Shown: positions 57,804-64,000 of the stretch, one piece after another
How positions within the stretch are numbered: the stretch's first letter is position 1
Layout of the letters: each line of letters starts with the position of its first letter
Assembly: GCA_033296885.1 (NCBI GenBank)
Contig: MU864030.1
Location: 1-64,000 of the forward strand
Origin: Triangularia verruculosa
Lineage: Eukaryota; Ascomycota; Sordariomycetes; Sordariales; Podosporaceae
Length of the DNA: 64,000 nucleotides
Direction: 5' to 3'
Notes under the pieces: model-generated
What the model was told of the DNA's origin: nothing
Seen by the model: only the letters and a program-made list of their open reading frames with translations
Databases searched by the model: none
Position numbers and translations under genes: made by a program

Positions 57804-60308
57804 TCATCGCGTAACGATAACGGAAAATCCATCCACCCAGGCTCCGCAGCTGCCCGTCACACCACAGATGTTGTAGCCTCTGGGCGGTATTAATGTATGG
57901 CTAAGAAGCAGAACTCGTCAGTACACACACAACACATAAACAGAAGAGAAAGAGAAAAACATACGCATCACCTCCGTGGGCATTCCCAAACAGCGCCGAT
58001 CTCCTCCCCAAACTCGTCAAGACTTGAATGGCGTCCACCCAAAACCCAGATCGGACGAAAAACCCCGTAATGTATTCACCACGCCGGATATCTGTCGTTC
58101 CACACCGTCAGCTCTCGAAACAAACAATAACAAAAAAAAAGACTTACCCATATCAAAAGTATCCCCTCCCGCTTTCCCGCCCCTCTTGCCAAACAGCTGT
58201 CTCGAATCGTCGTCGTAAACAAACTCCAAACCATCCACAGCCAATCCGTGGTAAAAAACAATGCGCGACAAGACCCTGTCCTGCCTCATCGCACTCGTGA
58301 ACAAAAACTCATGAGTCTCACTGCCCTCCAGCTGCGAAGCCCCCAACTTCTTGCCGCGGTACGCATTCTTGGGAATCCCAGGAAGCGCGCTCGGAAGCTT
58401 CAAACACGACTTGGTCGAACAAAACTTGGCGTAGTCGTCAATATCCAACGAGCCGCCGCCGTGAGACTTGATCGCGAGCCTGATGCTCCCCTTCCGCTTG
58501 CCCTCGGGCAGCCGGCTTCGCAAGCCCTGCTCGCTCAGCGTGACTGACCGCTGGAGGCTGCCGTTCTCGGCAGGGTACTCGATCCAGCTGTGACACACGT
58601 CGTCCCCTTCGCCAAAGATTTCAATAAATGACACGCCCGTGGCCGCCATGACGGTAAGACCATCTACCGGCCACGCCTGGACGCTGTCGTCCGAGTTCAG
58701 TACCGGGTCGTTTGGCAGTCGGAAGCACGGGTGGCTGCGGAAGCGCAGGCAGTCTAGCCGGTGCCAGGTGCATTCGTCCTCCTGTGATACCGGACCGCCC
58801 TTGGACCTCGTGCGGGTCGAGTAAGCTTCGCGGGAGACAAACGTGCGATTCAGCGTGACGTAGTCCCTCAGCATGACCCCGCTCTCCTGGTGTGGCAAGC
58901 CAAAGAGGTGGCCGGTTTCGTGCATATGGGCGCCAATCCCTATGTTGGCCGCCTCCCACGAGCTTCCAGCGTCGTTGCAATCGTTGCCCACATGGTTGGT
59001 GTCTGTGGGTGTGCAGTCGGTAAACGCAGGGACAACCTCCTCAAAGCTTGTCGGGTAGCTCTGGAGGCAGTGAGATCCAAACACACCCAGATGCAGGTCG
59101 CCGACATTTCCACCCAGCGCCGCGTGCCCAACAATTGTTTTGGAGGCCGTGTCCCAATGGGCATCCAGGAGAAGCACCGACACGTACAGCTTCTGGCCGG
59201 GTAGCGGTTTGAAGTAGTTGCGCACAGCGTCGGCGGCAATGCCATAGAGGGCCCCTGAGTCGGATGCATTAGGATTCTGCTGTGCCCTGTTCAAGTCTCG
59301 GAGCTCTGCCAGTGTTTTTTCCGTTCGGATGACATGAATACGCGCTTCAGAGCGCAGTGTACCGTTTTCCCTGTCTCGCTGATTGCTAGTGCCTGTTGTC
59401 CACTCTTCCTCAAACCTGAAGGTCCGGCGGCCAAATTTGTTGCGCCACATCTGTTCCGCAGTGAAGGCCTGCCACAGGTATGCAGCCATGCGGAACTTGC
59501 GAATCGCCGTCTCCAGTCCATTACCCTCCCTCTCAATCCGGGCCGGGACTGCATCAAAGGTACCTGGTGAATCTTTTGCCAGCAGGATGGCAAGTTGCAA
59601 GGGAGGAGCAGCGACCGGCGGGATCATATGAACCGTGAGGTAGGAGGCGTGAATAGGGTTGGAAGACCCGCTGTTGGCAAGCTTGGGACTTGAGAAGTCA
59701 AAACGCAAGCGGTTGGCGCCGGGCATCATGTAAACAAGCGCTTTGAAGTGAGAGTTGCATACTGGCCAGGAGACGGCAGGGAAATTGTCGTCGAGGCGGC
59801 TCACCGTCACTGTTCCATCTACCGATTGAGAGGGGTCACCAACTGTACCATAGACGAGCAAGATCTTTTGGTATGCCTGGTTCGTGTCAGTCCAGCTTTC
59901 CTAACGTGGCTGCTGTGCAAAAGCACCACTCACCCAGGAATTGTCAGGCACATTGGTGATTCGAGGCGAGTACTGAGACACTGGTAGACTTGGACCCTTT
60001 CCACCGTTCAACACAGGTGACCCTAGACCTGCCATGCCTGACACACTGTATCGGTTGCTGTTACCGTTGGGGTATGGCTGGGCTGACGGGCGTGTGAGGC
60101 TGGCAGAAGACGGAGAGAGGAGCTTGTCCGTCAATTGCAGATTCAGGGCGGGATCCGACTGCTGGCCGATCGACGGGGGCGTCGAGGATCCGGAGGTAGG
60201 AGTAGCACCGTTGCTGGCGTCGCTAGACGTATCGGTCGATCGTTCGGTCCGGAAGCTTTGCCTGGACCGCCTTCGCAGTTCCTTAAAGTTGAAGAAGGAC
60301 GGAGCCAT
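57804..60308 (-). CDS. Putative zinc metalloprotease (YIL108W-like) with jacalin-like C-terminal domain
   Basis: Four exons (59934-60308, 58148-59876, 57965-58091, 57804-57900) encode 775 aa. The first 125 residues are a Ser/Thr/Pro-rich disordered N-terminus. The peptidase domain starts AYQKILLVYGTVG and carries HETGHLFGLPH, an HExxH-type zinc motif with a third ligand His. Nearby cysteines (NDCNDAG, ECTWHRLDCL) may stabilise the fold. The C-terminal 250 residues look jacalin-like beta sequence (VLSRIVFYHGLAVDGLEFVYDD, YITGFFVRSGFWVDAIQVLTSLGR, NICGVTGSCGAWVDGFSVI). The family is found across fungi as putative metallopeptidase YIL108W. No signal peptide is visible, so it is likely intracellular. 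The C-terminal two exons are short and rest on splice and family reasoning. Confidence 0.88.
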
Positions 60309-62483
60309 GGCTGAAGCAAGCAGGGTAAAGTGGTCTCCAATTTCGATTCCAGTTCCAATTCCAGTTCAGTCCAAACGAATGTGAATGCCGCAACACAAAA
60401 AAACCAACAAGCTAGGAATCCGAGGAAAAGATGGATCTCGCACAGCTGGCCCCAAGGCTCCCAAGCTCTATACGAGAGGTCCAAAAGAGCGAGCTGCCAA
60501 CGGTTGACGGGGCGGATGGGCTTGTGGCGCAGATGGCGTGGTTGACGAGGTAGGTGGGTGGGGGTCTCTTAAAAGACGGGATGCGCCTGTGGCCGTCAGA
60601 CAGTGCACTGCACCTGCCCCTTAATGGAAGATGGTGTAGGACAAACAGCGAGAACCAAAGGGCGATCTGGAGGGAAAGTGGCACGAAAACCACTCTCGGA
60701 TCTGATCTTGTGTCGCGCACGCAGCGAGGATGCTTGGAATGTGTCAATGACGTATGCTGGGCCAGCGATGCAACAGACGACGGGACCGGAACCTGTCTGG
60801 CTGCTTGCTGCTGTATCCGGAACAGGGCAGCTGAAGATTTTCCACGCAGTTTGCAACCACGATTGGAGAGTCTGGGAGGAAGCGATAGGATGGGAGCGCA
60901 GCAGGACGGATAAAACGGCGGGGGGCAGTTTCTGCAACAATCGGACAGCTCGTCCGAGATCAACAACCTGGCAGGAAGCCGCCCAGGGGCAGCAAGGGGG
61001 CTGAAGAGTTGACCTCAATATCTCTTGGCGATAAGCTGGAAAGTGGAATCGCGATGGAAGTGGGCTCTCTGGTTGACAACGCTTTCCACATCACCAAGAC
61101 TTCAAAGAGGATCCTGCCTCCACCACGTTCTTCCACCACTTCTCTCTTGGGTGCCATTCGAGATCGGTTTCAACAGCCAATCGACCACTGGAACAGGGAA
61201 CTCTCCCCGCTTCTCAGATAGCTAGGTGATGAAGCCCTCGCTTTGGCCGAAGCAGGGCCGCTGATAGGGCAAGCCATCTCCTGTCAATCGCTGAGGCACG
61301 GTCCGGTAGGGAGAAGGAGGTCTGTCAAAGCGGCAGTGTGAAAGGTATAAGAGGAGCGAGATGCAACTTAGATCGGTGAGAGCTTCGATCCACTGATAAA
61401 CATGGTGGAGAGCTTCAGCTCGCATATGCTGTACCTTAATTATGCAAGCACTTTGGTTGGACCGCTACTTGCTACTATGCTATCACCGGTCTATGGCCGG
61501 GTGTTTGCTCCGGGGCTGCAAGGCACCGTTTGGCTTCTCCAGCACTGCAACGCCGAACCGGTTCACCCATTGAGCCCTACCTTGCATTCCAAACGTTCTC
61601 TCATGAGGAGCCGGACTCTCGCTAAAGGAATTAAAGAAGGTGTCAAAAACATACGGGCGGATATTCTCAGCCTGCCGTGCCTGGCCTGTCCTGGAACCTG
61701 GTTGGCTGTGGAGAACCAACCGCCCCTGAGGAAAAAGGCCAAGACATTGTCACCATATGGCGACAGTTATGATGTCGTAGCCCGGGACACCAGGGCCGGG
61801 ATCTTATGAATAGGTATACCTTAGCCCTCCTTATGGGATAAAGAAGCACAGGGCGTCAAGACCCGAGACTGGATACCTCCACCTTACCTAGGGTCGACGC
61901 GGCACCCAGGGCTTTGGGACATCATGTTGTGCATCCAATTGCGACATCAGGCCGCCCGTCGTCTACTCTCTTCTGGATAATTAAGATTCGACTTCCAGAT
62001 GCAGAACAAAGGCTTCTTTTGGCGGGCATGAGGTGCAGGTGCCTGACAAGGCACGAGGGGGCAGCCGAACAAATTGGCGGGCCATAGCACCCCCTGGACC
62101 GCCCTGTGCCGCAGGTGCAGAGGGCCAGTGCTCAGCTAATCTTCCGGTTTCCACAGGAATGTGAATTTGCTGTTCCAACCTCTCTGACAAGTATCACACT
62201 ACTACTATCTACTCCCTTTCTTCGCATATCTCGATCCTCAGGCTCCAGGTGCTCCGTTGGCACTCTGCCGTTGTCCTTTTCTTGCCGTCCTGTACCTCCT
62301 CACCAGCGCATCAAGCAGACACAGGCGTTTCATCCAGAATCTTGCTTGGTTGTCCCTTCTTCCTGTTTAACGGCAGCGCTTAGGCGCCTTGCGGTCTCAA
62401 GGGACCCCGTCCAGCCGAACCTAGCAGGCAGACCTCAAATCTCTGAACTTCTCCAGTCCCACCTTCAACCACCAGATCTGTAT
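60309..62483. promoter_or_regulatory. Long divergent intergenic region metalloprotease / Whi5-like
   Basis: 2.18 kb between head-to-head genes. A short plus-strand frame (in-frame ATG at 61054, to 61221) gives a plausible-looking 55-residue peptide, but nothing supports it further. The stretch 62106-62483 is open in the Whi5-like frame but is compositionally unlike that protein, so it is treated as 5' leader. Confidence 0.45.
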
Positions 62484-63683
62484 ATGCAACCCGGCAACAT
62501 GATGTCGTCGCCGTTGAAGATACACCCCGAGGAGGTTGCGGGCAAGGTCCTCAAGAGGGCCGAAATCAGCAAGGTATGTTATAGCACCTCTTGAGAAAGC
62601 GGCCTCCCTGGAACCAAGCAGCTGGAGAAAAGTGGCTGACGGTGAGGGTATCAGATGGCCAGGAGACTGCAGAACCGCCTCGCACTTGCCCAGTTCAAGA
62701 CGAAGCATGGCCTCGAAGACTTGACCCTCGATAAAATCGAGCCCAGATTCGAAGACAAGATCCGGCGCAGCCGCATCCCAGACGGTGACATCCTGTCCGA
62801 CTCCTCCTCGAGCGCATCCGATCTCCCATACCCCTCGAGAACACTGATGAGCTCGCCGCTCAAGGCGCCAATCTTTTCCGACGCCATCATGTCGAGCAAT
62901 GGCAGCACCGGTCATCGGAAGCGCACATATGTTGCCTCTTTTGACCACACCATGTCGAGTCCAAGCAAACGGTTTCGCCAATCCCCCACCGCCCACAGAT
63001 CCTTCAGCCATCCCCTTTGGAAGGAACCGGAACATCAACTCACTCAGTCATCACCACTTAAACCAAAACGCCAGCAACACTTTACCACCTCTGCCGGCCC
63101 CGACCTGTCATTTTATGCCGGCTCGAAACAAATTAGCGACGTCTACGTCTCAACCAACTATGCAGCCAATTCCGATGATGACGATGATCTACCGGTCCAA
63201 TCCTTTCAAGCTAGAAACACCAGCATCCGCATATCACCACCCCGAACCCCACCAATGCGCAGCCGAGGCCTGATGAAGAAGCCCAGAGATAGGCAAACAG
63301 CAGCCAACGAAAATGGCAACACGGTCAACAACAACAACAAGACGGGCCAGGAAGGCGCCGATCTTCTCCTCTACCTCGCCGCCTCCCCCTCCCCGGCTCA
63401 ACCCCGAACCAACAACCGGCTGATGGAGCCACCGTCTACTCCACCGCCAAAGAAGAACAACCTGGCGCTCCCGTCGTCGATGATGACCACACCCGGCGGC
63501 GGCAACCCCTTCCCCGCCACGCCCGGCATGAACGCCTTCAACTTTGAAGACTTTGTGCACATGACGCCGAGTCCGGCGCAAAAGCCCTGGAAGACTCCGG
63601 TGACGTCGGCACTTGGGATAGGGGGCAGGACACCGGCGAGCGTGGCGAGGAGAAGGCTTACGTTTGATGATACGACTGCTTGA
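62484..63683 (+). CDS. Whi5/Nrm1-family G1/S transcriptional repressor
   Basis: Two exons (62484-62573, 62655-63683) encode 372 aa. The splice joins VLKRAEISK to MARRLQNRLALAQFKTKHGLEDLTL, which is the Whi5/Nrm1 GTB motif that docks onto SBF/MBF transcription factors. The central region is Ser/Pro-rich with many SP/TP sites (SSPLKA, SSPSKR, SPPRTPP) suited to CDK phosphorylation. GADLLLYLAASPSPA is the second family hallmark. The tail has further TP sites (FPATPGMNAFNFEDFVHMTPSPAQ). It probably represses G1/S genes until phosphorylated. Whether it acts as Whi5 or Nrm1 cannot be told by eye. The start at 62484 is the first ATG that gives a sensible N-terminus; more upstream in-frame sequence lacks protein-like character. 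Confidence 0.88.
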
Positions 63684-64000
63684 GGATTTGGGGGGGGGGG
63701 GGGGTTCACCCTTTTTTTTTATTGTCTGTCTGTCTGTTTTTTTTTCTTGATACCCTACTTTGCATCGACAAATTTGATTTTTTTTTTCTATTCTAAGACA
63801 AACAAACAAGTTGTTATTATCATCACCCACCCCCTATTTTTTTTTTCTGTCATCAACAACCTCTTTTGTTTTGATTTCTTTTTTCTTTTTCTGTTTTTGT
63901 GAGCAAAGCCATGGAGTTTAGGGAGTTTTACTACTGGGATAGGTTTTTTTTTTTTAACATCATATCAAAGAATAACAACAACAACAAGCACATCAACAAT
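63684..64000. other. 3' flank with G and T homopolymers
   Basis: 317 bp to the window end. It has a G run (63691-63704) and multiple poly-T tracts downstream of the Whi5-like gene. Nothing coding was recognised. Confidence 0.55.

Noticed and set aside
62106..62483. N-terminal extension of the Whi5-like protein
   Set aside because: The frame is open but its sequence is Ser/Pro/Leu-rich and unlike the family. The ATG at 62484 gives a more sensible start.

Overview
This window is nuclear DNA of a filamentous ascomycete, most likely a Sordariomycete of the Sordariales type. The evidence is short introns (about 50-110 nt) with GTATGT/GTAAGT-like donors and CTRAY-type branch points, one gene per promoter on both strands, a tRNA-Ser with an intron just after the anticodon, and fungal housekeeping families (POM152, RTA1, YTP1, Whi5/Nrm1, HAD-SAK, metacaspase with a Q-rich prodomain). 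The genus is not determinable by eye.

Layout: 0.3-1.5 kb hypothetical acidic protein (-); 3.6-4.8 kb RTA1-family membrane protein (-); 6.0-7.95 kb UCH-type deubiquitinase (-) followed by an in-frame open extension beyond its stop; 9.0-12.9 kb nucleoporin POM152 (+); 14.1-15.1 kb phosphatidylserine synthase (+); 16.0-18.5 kb threonyl-tRNA synthetase (-); 19.2-21.2 kb F-box/SirB1/YccV protein (+); 22.3 kb tRNA-Ser(UGA); 22.9-24.9 kb HAD-SAK/RGG protein (-); 25.4-25.9 kb Bud20 zinc finger (-); 27.9-30.5 kb mitochondrial aconitase (+); 31.4-32.4 kb rhomboid Rbd2 (+); 32.9-34.9 kb GPI transamidase Gaa1 (+); 35.3-36.5 kb Rpn9 (-); 36.9-38.4 kb complex I NDUFA9-type subunit (+); 38.8-39.9 kb Efm5 methyltransferase (+); 40.4-42.2 kb Ubp8 (-); 43.3-44.4 kb metallo-beta-lactamase-fold hydrolase (+); 46.9-48.8 kb Ytp1-like membrane protein (+); 53.2-55.1 kb metacaspase (+); 55.9-56.3 kb Rsa3 (+); 57.8-60.3 kb HExxH metalloprotease with jacalin-like tail (-); 62.5-63.7 kb Whi5/Nrm1-type repressor (+). 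Exon joins were chosen so that frame and family sequence agree, and all proposed coding lengths are multiples of three.

The genes do not form an operon or metabolic cluster. Several act in proteostasis (UCH, F-box protein, Rpn9, Ubp8, rhomboid, metacaspase, HExxH protease), and several neighbouring pairs are divergent with a shared promoter region. Gene-poor stretches lie at 25.9-27.9, 44.4-46.9, 48.8-53.2, 56.3-57.8 and 60.3-62.5 kb; these hold only microsatellites and short unconvincing ORFs. I saw no transposon, secondary-metabolite cluster or defence system. The most interesting signals are the 173-codon in-frame extension behind the UCH stop, and the oversized metacaspase intron that has a second acceptor encoding the same junction residues.
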